Assembly: GCA_900757595.1 (NCBI GenBank) | Contig: CAAEOL010000019.1 | Span: 1 to 36,784 of the forward strand | DNA length: 36,784 nucleotides | Direction: 5' to 3' | Source of the DNA: an uncultured Collinsella sp. | Lineage (GTDB): Bacteria; Actinomycetota; Coriobacteriia; Coriobacteriales; Coriobacteriaceae | Shown here: positions 23,583 to 30,255 of the stretch, piece after piece | How the letters are laid out: every line of letters starts with the position of its first letter | How positions within the stretch are numbered: the stretch's first letter is position 1 | Made by a program: the position numbers and the translations under genes | Notes under the pieces: model-generated | What the model was told of the DNA's origin: nothing | Databases searched by the model: none | The model's input: the letters and a program-made list of their open reading frames with translations, nothing else

Positions 23583-24606
23583 AGTCATAACATTCGGTAT
23601 TCCCTCGTATAACGCCGCCAAGGACATGGACCATTGCATCACCTCCATCTTGGAGGGGAGCAATTACGCCACCGATATCGAGATTATCGTGGTGGACGAC
23701 GGCTCCAAGGACGAGACGGCCGCCAAGGCCGACGAGTGGGAGGCCCGTTATCCTGGAATCATCCGCGCGGTGCACCAGGAGAATGGCGGCCACGGTATCG
23801 CCGTCCTCTCGGGCCTGCGTGAGGCGCATGGTACGTACTATAAGGTCGTTGACTCGGACGACTGGCTCGACGGTGCGGCGCTTTCGACCATGCTGTCGAT
23901 TCTGCGTGGCTTTGAGGAGCGCGACCAGCGCGTCGACCTGTTTATCTCGAACTACGTGTACGAGAAGGTTTACGAGGGCACGCATACCGCTATTGGCTAC
24001 AAGTTTGCCCTGCCGCGCAAAAAGATTTTCTCTTGGGACCAGATCGGACACTTCCGTCCCGATCAGAACCTGCTTATGCACAGCCTGTGCTATCGCACCG
24101 ATGTGCTGCGTGAGTCCAATCTGCCTATGCCGGCACACACGTTCTACGTGGATAATATCTACGCCTACGTGCCGCTGCCGCGCTGCAAGACCATGTACTA
24201 CGCCGACATCGACCTCTATCGCTACTTTATCGGTCGCGAGGGCCAGAGCGTCAATGAGGCCACGATGGTCAAGCGCCTGGGCCAGCAGTTCCGCGTAACG
24301 CGCATCATGATGGAATCGTTCCACCTGTACCAGGACGTTGAGTCCTCGCGTCTGCGTTCGTACATGATGGGCTACTTCACCATGATGATGGCGATTTGCT
24401 CGGTGCTCACCAAGCTTTCCGAGGAAGATTGTGCCGATGAGCGCCTGAAGACGCTGTGGAAGGACCTGAAGGAGTACGACGAGCGCATGTATCGTCGCGC
24501 TCGCTACGGCGTGGTCGGATTCTTTACCAACCTGCATGGACGGGCCGGAGACAAAACCACACTCGGCCTATACCGTCTTGCCTCAAAGATCTTCAAATTC
24601 AACTAG
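23575..24606 (+). CDS. Family 2 glycosyltransferase, possible galactofuranosyltransferase
   Basis: The 343-residue protein has a GT-A fold with the family 2 N terminus HKVITFGIPSYNAAKDMDHC, the nucleotide-binding EIIVVDDGSKDET and the metal-binding DSDDW (near residue 96) in YYKVVDSDDWLDG. No membrane span is evident; a moderately hydrophobic C-terminal part may associate with the membrane. ATG at 23575 lies within the glf stop region (ATGCATAA), giving an 8-base overlap and coupled translation. The coupling to UDP-galactopyranose mutase suggests transfer of galactofuranose (inferred). The transferase class is clear; donor and acceptor are not shown by sequence. Confidence 0.85.
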   Translation: MHKVITFGIPSYNAAKDMDHCITSILEGSNYATDIEIIVVDDGSKDETAAKADEWEARYPGIIRAVHQENGGHGIAVLSGLREAHGTYYKVVDSDDWLDGAALSTMLSILRGFEERDQRVDLFISNYVYEKVYEGTHTAIGYKFALPRKKIFSWDQIGHFRPDQNLLMHSLCYRTDVLRESNLPMPAHTFYVDNIYAYVPLPRCKTMYYADIDLYRYFIGREGQSVNEATMVKRLGQQFRVTRIMMESFHLYQDVESSRLRSYMMGYFTMMMAICSVLTKLSEEDCADERLKTLWKDLKEYDERMYRRARYGVVGFFTNLHGRAGDKTTLGLYRLASKIFKFN

Positions 24607-24626
24607 GGCAGAAACGCTCGGGTAAC

Positions 24627-24739
24627 GGGGACCCCTGGTCCTTAACTTGCTACTTCGAACAGTCCTGCGCAAGACGGAGGCGCCACTGGCGCCTCCTTTG
24701 CGTGCGGAACTCGTATCAAGTTAAGGACCAGGGGTCCTC
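24627..24739. repeat. Long intergenic inverted repeat, element C
   Basis: The arms at 24627-24649 and 24717-24739 match at 22 of 23 positions. The interior carries a perfect stem GGAGGCGCC-ACT-GGCGCCTCC (24676-24696), extended outward by GCAAG/TTTGC. It shares CGCAAGACGGAGG with element B and, read on the other strand, CGAGTTCCGCACG with element D. It lies between a plus-strand glycosyltransferase and a minus-strand peptidase. Confidence 0.85.
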
Positions 24740-24830
24740 TGTTATGTCTTGCTTTATGTCAGCAAGCTGAGTTTGAAGATCTTAGACGCGCGGTACACAG
24801 GGGCCTGGGCTGAAAAGATTTTGGTTGGTA

Positions 24831-24955
24831 GGTTGCCCGGTGGGGCTTGGTTATGTTTGTCGCGAGTTCCGCACGAGCCGAAGAGCACTTAATGTGCTCA
24901 TCGTGCGAGCCAGGACTGTAGAGCAGCAAACATAACCAAACCCCACCGGGCAACC
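24831..24955. repeat. Long intergenic inverted repeat, element D
   Basis: The arms at 24831-24859 and 24927-24955 match at 28 of 29 positions. Inside are CGCACGA/TCGTGCG (24870-24876 and 24901-24907) and a central stem GAGCAC-TTAAT-GTGCTC. It shares CGAGTTCCGCACG with element C and a GCCGAAG-stem-ACTT layout with element A. It is second in tandem with element C in the same convergent gap and ends 12 bases from the peptidase stop codon. No gene is seen in the rest of 24607-24967. Confidence 0.85.
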
Positions 24956-24967
24956 GGACGAGCTAGT

Positions 24968-25969
24968 TTACTTTGCGGCGCCGGGTATGCCGTGGGAGGT
25001 TTTGGCGTTTTTGGCTCCGTTTACGATGGCGGTCTGTAGGGCCCTTACGGCGAGCATGCCCAGCAGGTCTAGTGGTACGGCGGCGCTTGTCTGAGCGTCT
25101 AGTTTGCCGCTGGCGAGGGTGTAGATGGTGTCGCCGTCGTTGGTGGTGTGCGTGGGGCGGATGGCGTGCGCATAGGCGTCTGCGGCCATCTGGGAGACCT
25201 TGGTGGCCTGAGCCTTGGTGAGCTCAACGTTGGTGACGATGCAGCTGATGGTGGTGTTGGTGCGGTCGAGCGGCATTTGCATGGAGCCGGCGGCGGCAAA
25301 GGCTGCGAGCTCCATGTCGACGATCTGGTCGCTATCTGCTGCGGCGCGCATACCAGCGACCCATTCGCCGGTGAAGGGGTCGACGACATTGCCGCAGGCG
25401 TTGACCGAGACCACGGCGCCTACCTTAACGGGACCGAGTGCCACGGCGGTGGCGCCAAGGCCGGCCTTCATGCAGGTGGCGGGGCCCATGAGCTTTCCTA
25501 CGGTGGCACCCGTGCCGGCACCCACATTACCCTGCTCGAGCATGGTGGGGGTGTTGTAGAGCGCCTCGCGTACGGCGGCGATGCCGGCTTCGATGTCGGG
25601 GCGCACGGTGGGGTCGCCAAAAGCGAGGTCAAAGATGCAGCTGGAGCACACGATAGGCACCTGCGTGGGGCCGACGGGAAGGCCGATGCCGCGGCTCTCA
25701 AGCTCGCGAGCGACGCCGCTTGCGGCCTCCAGGCCAAAGGCCGATCCGCCCGAAAGGCAGACGGCGTGGACCTTGTCGACGGTGTTCTCGGGTCGCAGCA
25801 GGTCGGTTTCGCGCGATGCCGGGGCACCGCCGCGAACGTCAACACCGCCGGTGGCGCCCTCGGTTGCCACGATTACGGTGCAACCGGTGCCGGCCTCCTC
25901 GTCCGTGTAGTTGCCAAAGCAAAAGCCATCGACATCGCAAACGTCAATGGCCTCAAGCAGTGTATCCAT
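24968..25969 (-). CDS. P1 family (S58/DmpA-type) self-processing peptidase
   Basis: The 333-residue protein belongs to the DmpA/NylC fold of N-terminal-nucleophile hydrolases. These are made as one chain and cut themselves before a Ser/Thr that becomes the nucleophile. The candidate site is Asn238-Thr239 in DRTNTTISCIVTNVELTKAQ, the usual NTTI block of the family, followed by the typical AIRPTHTTNDGDTIYTLASG. The N-terminal half has GTGCTVIVATEGATGGVDVRGGAP and AVCLSGGSAFGLEAASGV, also family signatures. It may be an aminopeptidase or amide hydrolase; no signal peptide is seen. AGGAG lies 6 bases before the ATG. It lies downstream of, but is separated by a terminator from, maf and the DJ-1 gene. 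Confidence 0.88.
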   Translation of the reverse strand: MDTLLEAIDVCDVDGFCFGNYTDEEAGTGCTVIVATEGATGGVDVRGGAPASRETDLLRPENTVDKVHAVCLSGGSAFGLEAASGVARELESRGIGLPVGPTQVPIVCSSCIFDLAFGDPTVRPDIEAGIAAVREALYNTPTMLEQGNVGAGTGATVGKLMGPATCMKAGLGATAVALGPVKVGAVVSVNACGNVVDPFTGEWVAGMRAAADSDQIVDMELAAFAAAGSMQMPLDRTNTTISCIVTNVELTKAQATKVSQMAADAYAHAIRPTHTTNDGDTIYTLASGKLDAQTSAAVPLDLLGMLAVRALQTAIVNGAKNAKTSHGIPGAAK

Positions 25970-26039
25970 GTTTTACTCCTATCGGTTTTTCGCCGGGCCT
26001 TATGCCCGGTCGGGATCCGTACGGTACGCCGAAATTGTA

Positions 26040-26062
26040 GGCGCTGGGGGATACCCAGCGCC
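26040..26062 (-). terminator. Intrinsic terminator after maf
   Basis: A perfect 9-bp stem GGCGCTGGG/CCCAGCGCC with a 5-base loop lies 9 bases after the maf stop; on the minus strand TACAATTTC follows. Confidence 0.75.
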
Positions 26063-26070
26063 AGATGCAA

Positions 26071-26652
26071 TTACGATAGTTTTTGAATCGCACGCGCGAC
26101 GCGAGCGATGGGCAGGCCCACCACGTTGTAGAAGTCGCCCGAAATATCATGCACGAGCATGCGCCCGCCGACGCCCTGGATGCCGTAGGCGCCGGCTTTG
26201 TCCATGGGCTCGCCTGAGGCGACGTAGCGCTCAATCTGCTCGTCGGTGAGCTCATAGAACGTCACGTCGGTCACATCGACAAACGACAGGCTCTCGGCGG
26301 CGTGCGGGGCTGTGGCGTCTCCGGCTCTAACGATGCAGACGCCGGTTGCGACCTGATGCGTGCGCCCGGAGAGCTCGTGGAGCATGGTACGGGCTTCGTC
26401 CTCGTTTGCCGGCTTACCCAAAATCTTGCCATCGAAGGTGACGATGGTGTCGGCCGCGATGGTCAGCTCACTGGGATCGGCGTGCTCGGCGGCAACGGCG
26501 GCAGCCTTAGCGCGAGCCAAGCGCTCGACAAGCGTAAGCGGGGCCTCGTTATCAAAAGGAGTCTCGTCGATGTCAGCGGGAATGACGCGGATGTCGTAGC
26601 CCGCTTCGCGCATCAACTCGATGCGGCGCGGTGATTGCGAAGCCAAAATCAT
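26071..26652 (-). CDS. maf: Maf-family nucleoside triphosphate pyrophosphatase
   Basis: The 193-residue protein has the Maf signature at the N terminus (LASQSPRRIELM), the conserved AADTIVTFDGKILGKP and GKP-E-A-ML-LSG-H-V-TG segments, and YVASGEPMDKAGAYGIQGVG. Maf proteins hydrolyse dTTP, UTP or modified nucleotides to monophosphates and pyrophosphate, and some affect cell division. The ATG overlaps the stop of the upstream DJ-1 gene by 4 bases (ATGA), so the two genes are translationally coupled. It is followed by a terminator. It is complete and of normal length. Confidence 0.92.
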   Translation of the reverse strand: MILASQSPRRIELMREAGYDIRVIPADIDETPFDNEAPLTLVERLARAKAAAVAAEHADPSELTIAADTIVTFDGKILGKPANEDEARTMLHELSGRTHQVATGVCIVRAGDATAPHAAESLSFVDVTDVTFYELTDEQIERYVASGEPMDKAGAYGIQGVGGRMLVHDISGDFYNVVGLPIARVARAIQKLS

Positions 26653-27191
26653 AGCTGAATGCCCTCGGCAACCTTCTCGACAGCCTTGTCTCCAGCGAGC
26701 GTACGCAGCAGCTCAAGCGCAAAGGGGAGTGACTGGGCCATGCCGCTGGCGGTGATGATGTTGCCGTCGTGCGTGACCTTGTCGCCGGTATAGGCGCCCT
26801 CGGGGAAGCTCTTCTCAAAGCCGGGGAAGCACGTGGCGTGGCGTCCCTCGAGCAGGTCGAGCTCGCCCAGGATAAACGGGGCGGCGCAGATGGCGGCAAC
26901 GTGCTTGGTCGCGGCGAAATCGCAGACTACGTCGCAGACGCGCTGGTCGGCGCGCAGGTTGGTGGCACCGGGCAGGCCGCCGGGCAGCACGACGCAGTCG
27001 TACTCGTCAAAGTTGATCTCGTCAAAGAGTGCGTCGCAGGTTACGGGAATCTGCAGCGAGCTTACGACCTCGCGCGTGGGCATGATCGAGACGAGCGTGG
27101 CGCGCACGCCGCCGCGACGCATGACATCGACCATGGTCAGGCATTCAATCGTTTCAAAGCCATCGGCGGCAAGAACGGCAACGCTGGGCAT
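26649..27191 (-). CDS. DJ-1/PfpI family protein
   Basis: The 180-residue protein has the DJ-1 superfamily pattern: VAVLAADGFETIE with the conserved acidic residue near 13-16, VDVMRRGGVRATLVS, LPGGLPGATNLR, and the nucleophile-elbow cysteine in AAICAAPFILG (Cys102). Members act as glyoxalase/deglycase-like or chaperone-like stress proteins in the cytoplasm; the activity here is not known. The frame is open to 27308, but ATG at 27191 has AAAGGAA upstream and gives the usual family N terminus. It overlaps maf by 4 bases. Confidence 0.88.
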   Translation of the reverse strand: MPSVAVLAADGFETIECLTMVDVMRRGGVRATLVSIMPTREVVSSLQIPVTCDALFDEINFDEYDCVVLPGGLPGATNLRADQRVCDVVCDFAATKHVAAICAAPFILGELDLLEGRHATCFPGFEKSFPEGAYTGDKVTHDGNIITASGMAQSLPFALELLRTLAGDKAVEKVAEGIQL

Positions 27192-27459
27192 AAGGGTTCC
27201 TTTCAAAAAACGGCATACAATTAGCCGTCTTATACCCCGAAGACCCCCGCTTTCCACGCTCGATTTCCCAGTGTTTAAAATAGCCCCGTCCGAATTAGCT
27301 ACCCCCACCCATCCTCAACAATCTCAATCTGTAACATCCATCGACCAAAACTAGCCCCAACTGTTACAGATCGAGACAGTCCCCAACAGCACCGCCCCGT
27401 TCGGGGAACGACCGCCACAGGTACGGCGGGCAGAGGCTCACTTTTTTCCTCGGTTTTTC
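27192..27459. other. Intergenic region with an inverted repeat
   Basis: No gene is seen here. An inverted repeat with 15-base arms (27322-27336 and 27362-27376, one mismatch, sequence type TGTTACAGATCGAGA) lies in the middle, followed by a small CCCCG/CGGGG stem near 27394. GACAGTCCCC recalls the small GGGAC-type palindromes elsewhere in the window. Confidence 0.5.
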
Positions 27460-27487
27460 TTGACAGAATCTCACCTGTTGTAGTACT
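27460..27487 (+). promoter_or_regulatory. Candidate promoter of the EamA leader
   Basis: A perfect -35 box TTGACA (27460-27465) is followed 15-16 bases later by a weak -10 (TAGTAC/AGTACT) with a TG before it. Confidence 0.5.
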
Positions 27488-27538
27488 TTGTCCCAGTCTA
27501 AAAACGCGTGGACTTTTCTGGGCGCTAGCCACCTTTTT

Positions 27539-27574
27539 GCCACGCAACCGAGCAGTCGGTTGCGTGGCTTTTTT
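27539..27574 (+). terminator. Strong intrinsic terminator in the leader before the EamA gene
   Basis: A perfect 12-bp stem GCCACGCAACCG/CGGTTGCGTGGC with loop AGCAGT is followed by six T residues. It lies about 50 bases after the candidate promoter and 117 bases before the EamA start. Upstream, GCGTGG (27506-27511) could pair with CCACGC of the terminator 5' arm, so this may be an attenuator or riboswitch expression platform. No upstream plus-strand gene needs it. Confidence 0.85.
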
Positions 27575-27691
27575 CGTCTTGGCAGCAGGTGCCACATGCA
27601 CCGCCAGAAGACCGCACGAGCCCACCTTCCGACTGCAGGGAACAGACGCACGAGATGTGCGTCTGCAAGACAGCAGACGGAAGGGAGCCGA

Positions 27692-28672
27692 ATGGCAGGA
27701 ACAAACACAATCAAGCAACAGGCCGCCGGGGCGGGAGCCACGGGCGCGGGACAGGCCAAGGCGGCGCTCCAGGTCTTTGCGGGCGGCGCCTGCTACGGCG
27801 CGATGGCCACGACCTACAAGCTCGCCTACGCCGCGGGCTTCACCTCGGCACAGGTGGTGGCGAGCCAAGCGTGGCTCGGCTGCCTCTTCTTCGCCCTCGC
27901 CACGCTCGCAGGGCACGCACTCGGGCACCGCTGGCAGCGCGTGGGCTGGAAGCTCGCCCTTAAGCTCATGGGCCTGGGAGCCCTCACCTGCCTCACCTCA
28001 ATCCTCTACTGCTACGCCATGAGCGTGCTGCCCGCCCCGGTGGCGCTCACGCTCCTCTTCCAGTTCACGTGGCTGGGGCTCGTGTGGCAGACCGTCATGA
28101 CGCGCCGGCCGCCGAGGCCCCTCCAAGTGGCCTCCGCCCTGGCCATCGTCTTCGGGACGGTGTTCGCGAGCGGCGTTTACAAGACCGGCATCACCGGGTA
28201 CGACCCCGTGGCCCTGCTCTGCGCGCTGGGGGCGGCCGTGTCCTGCTCCCTCTTTGTCACCCTCTCCGGCAAGGTCGAGGCCCCCTGCTCGTCCGAGCAG
28301 CGCGGCGTCATCGTGTGCGCGGGCTCCGTGGTCATGTCGCTCACGGTGTGCCCGGACTACGTCGTCTCGGGCGTCCTCGCCCAGGGCATCCTGCCCTTTG
28401 CCGTCATCGCCGGCTTCTTTGGCATGCTCTGCCCGGTCTTGCTCTTCGGCATGGGCTCTCCGCACCTGCCCGCGGGTCTCTCCACTGTCATGGCCGCCGC
28501 GGAACTCCCCGCCGGCCTGCTCATAGCCATGATCGTCCTCGGCGAGCCGCTCGGCGTCGTCGAGTGGCTGGGCGTCGCCATCATCCTCGCCGGCGTGTGC
28601 CTGGCACAGGTCCCCTCCCTGCTTGGAGGCCGGGAGGCACGTCGCGCCGCCGCAGGACAAGCCGTCGGCTAG
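27692..28672 (+). CDS. EamA/DMT superfamily transporter
   Basis: The 326-residue membrane protein has about ten hydrophobic helices in two similar halves, with the EamA pattern of small residues near helix ends (FAGGACYGAMATTYKLAYAAG at the start of half one; LCALGAAVSCSLFVTLSG starting half two; LGEPLGVVEWLGVAIILAGV at the end). DMT carriers move small metabolites, often outward. ATG at 27692 has GAAGGGAG upstream. The open frame extends back to 27488, but that would run through the leader terminator. The gene has very high GC and a codon pattern (CTC, GGC, GCC) that differs from maf upstream and continues into the GH1 and PTS genes. The substrate is unknown. Confidence 0.82.
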   Translation: MAGTNTIKQQAAGAGATGAGQAKAALQVFAGGACYGAMATTYKLAYAAGFTSAQVVASQAWLGCLFFALATLAGHALGHRWQRVGWKLALKLMGLGALTCLTSILYCYAMSVLPAPVALTLLFQFTWLGLVWQTVMTRRPPRPLQVASALAIVFGTVFASGVYKTGITGYDPVALLCALGAAVSCSLFVTLSGKVEAPCSSEQRGVIVCAGSVVMSLTVCPDYVVSGVLAQGILPFAVIAGFFGMLCPVLLFGMGSPHLPAGLSTVMAAAELPAGLLIAMIVLGEPLGVVEWLGVAIILAGVCLAQVPSLLGGREARRAAAGQAVG

Positions 28673-28793
28673 TCACCCCTTCACGGGCGGCCCGCGCGCA
28701 TCAGGGAAAGGGCCACGGGCCCGGCGCGTGAGGTCGCAAGGACGTTATAAAGCGTCCCCGCAGAGGTGGGGGCGCCAGAGAGAAGGAGGCACC

Positions 28794-30224
28794 ATGCCAT
28801 TTCCAAAAGGGTTCCTTTGGGGAGGAGCCACCGCTGCTAACCAATGCGAGGGAGGTTATGACGAGGGCGGCCGCGGCCTTGCCAATGTCGACGTCATCCC
28901 ACACGGGTCGGAGCGCAACGACGTAAGTCGCGGCCTGAGGCGCATGCTCGACTTTGAGCCCGGGTACTACTACCCGGCCCAGACGGGCATCGACTTCTAC
29001 CACCACTACCGCGAGGACATAGCCCTCTTCGCGGAGATGGGCTTTAAGGTCTTTCGCCTCTCCATCGCCTGGAGCCGCATCTTCCCCAATGGCGACGAGG
29101 AGGAGCCCAACGAGGCCGGGCTCGCCTTCTACGAGGACGTGTTCCGCTGCTGCCGCGAGCACAGGATCGAGCCCCTCGTGACCATCACGCACTTCGACTG
29201 CCCCATCCACCTCGTCAAGAAGTACGGCGCCTGGCGAAACCGCGCCCTCATCGAGCTCTACAAGCGGCTCGTGAAGGTGCTCTTCAACCGCTACCGCGGC
29301 CTCGTGCATTGGTGGATCACGTTCAACGAGATGAACATGATCTTGCACCGTCCCTTCATGGGTGCCGGCATCGTCCTCGAGCCCGGGGAGAATGCCCGCG
29401 AGGCCGAGTACCGCGCCGCGCACAACGAGCTCGTGGCGAGCGCCTGGGCCACCAAGATCGCCCACGAGGTCGACCCGGAGAACAAGGTTGGCTGCATGCT
29501 CGCCGCGGGAAGCTACTACCCCTACTCCTGTCGTCCCGAGGACGTCCGTGCAGCGCAGGTCAAGAACCAGGAGGATCTCTTCTTCGTGGACGTGCAGGCA
29601 CGCGGGCACTACCCCGGCTACGCGCTCAAGATGCTCGAGCGCGAGGGCATCGACGTGGGCATGACCGCCGAGGACGAGCGCATCCTTGCGGAGAACACCG
29701 TCGACTTCATCTCGTTTAGCTACTACTCCTCGCGCTGTACCGCGGGCGACCCCGATTCCGTGGGCGGCGTCGCCGAGGGCAACGCCTTCGCCGGCGTAGA
29801 GAACCCCTACGTGCGCACGAGCGACTGGGGCTGGGTCATCGACCCGCTGGGGTTCCGCATCACGATCAACGACCTCTGGGACCGCTACCAGAAGCCGCTC
29901 TTTGTGGTGGAGAACGGCCTCGGCGCCTATGACGAGGTGCTTCCCGACGGCACGATCGAGGATGACTACCGCATCGCCTACCTGCGCGAGCACATCGAGG
30001 CCATGCGCGACGCTATCGAGCAGGACGGCGTCGAGATGCTCGGCTACACCACCTGGGGGCCGATCGACCTCGTGAGCGCGGGCTCCGGCGAGATGGAGAA
30101 GCGCTACGGCTTCATCTACGTGGACCGCGACAACCTGGGCAACGGCACGCTCGAGCGCAGGCGCAAGAAGAGCTTCTACTGGTATCAACAGGCCATCGCC
30201 ACCAACGGAGGCGACCTGGGCTAA
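28794..30224 (+). CDS. Glycoside hydrolase family 1, probable 6-phospho-beta-glucosidase
   Basis: The 476-residue protein has the GH1 N-terminal signature FPKGFLWGGATAANQCEGGY, the acid/base glutamate in ITFNEMN (Glu179) and the nucleophile in FVVENGLG (Glu373). The C-terminal DLVSAGSGEMEKRYGFIYVD contains the Ser/Lys/Tyr set that binds the 6-phosphate in phospho-beta-glucosidases, rather than the Glu-Trp pair of plain beta-glucosidases. It would cleave the phosphorylated beta-glucosides delivered by the PTS gene 31 bases downstream. The ATG has AAGGAGG upstream. The frame extends back to 28623 without a site and that part shows no GH1 similarity. The base composition is very GC-rich. Confidence 0.93.
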   Translation: MPFPKGFLWGGATAANQCEGGYDEGGRGLANVDVIPHGSERNDVSRGLRRMLDFEPGYYYPAQTGIDFYHHYREDIALFAEMGFKVFRLSIAWSRIFPNGDEEEPNEAGLAFYEDVFRCCREHRIEPLVTITHFDCPIHLVKKYGAWRNRALIELYKRLVKVLFNRYRGLVHWWITFNEMNMILHRPFMGAGIVLEPGENAREAEYRAAHNELVASAWATKIAHEVDPENKVGCMLAAGSYYPYSCRPEDVRAAQVKNQEDLFFVDVQARGHYPGYALKMLEREGIDVGMTAEDERILAENTVDFISFSYYSSRCTAGDPDSVGGVAEGNAFAGVENPYVRTSDWGWVIDPLGFRITINDLWDRYQKPLFVVENGLGAYDEVLPDGTIEDDYRIAYLREHIEAMRDAIEQDGVEMLGYTTWGPIDLVSAGSGEMEKRYGFIYVDRDNLGNGTLERRRKKSFYWYQQAIATNGGDLG

Positions 30225-30255
30225 CCACCCGGGCAATATCACTAAGGAGAAAATA

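Noticed and set aside
24759..24953. 64-codon minus-strand ORF within element D
   Set aside because: It runs through both arms of the inverted repeat and has no ribosome binding site or family match.
21025..24955. Palindromic elements as a CRISPR array
   Set aside because: They are inverted, not direct, repeats at separate loci, without regular spacers.
27488..27691. N-terminal extension of the EamA ORF
   Set aside because: It would be translated through the perfect leader terminator. The ATG at 27692 has a ribosome binding site and gives a normal DMT protein.
28623..28793. N-terminal extension of the GH1 ORF
   Set aside because: No ribosome binding site and no GH1 similarity, and it overlaps the end of the EamA gene. 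AAGGAGG marks the ATG at 28794.
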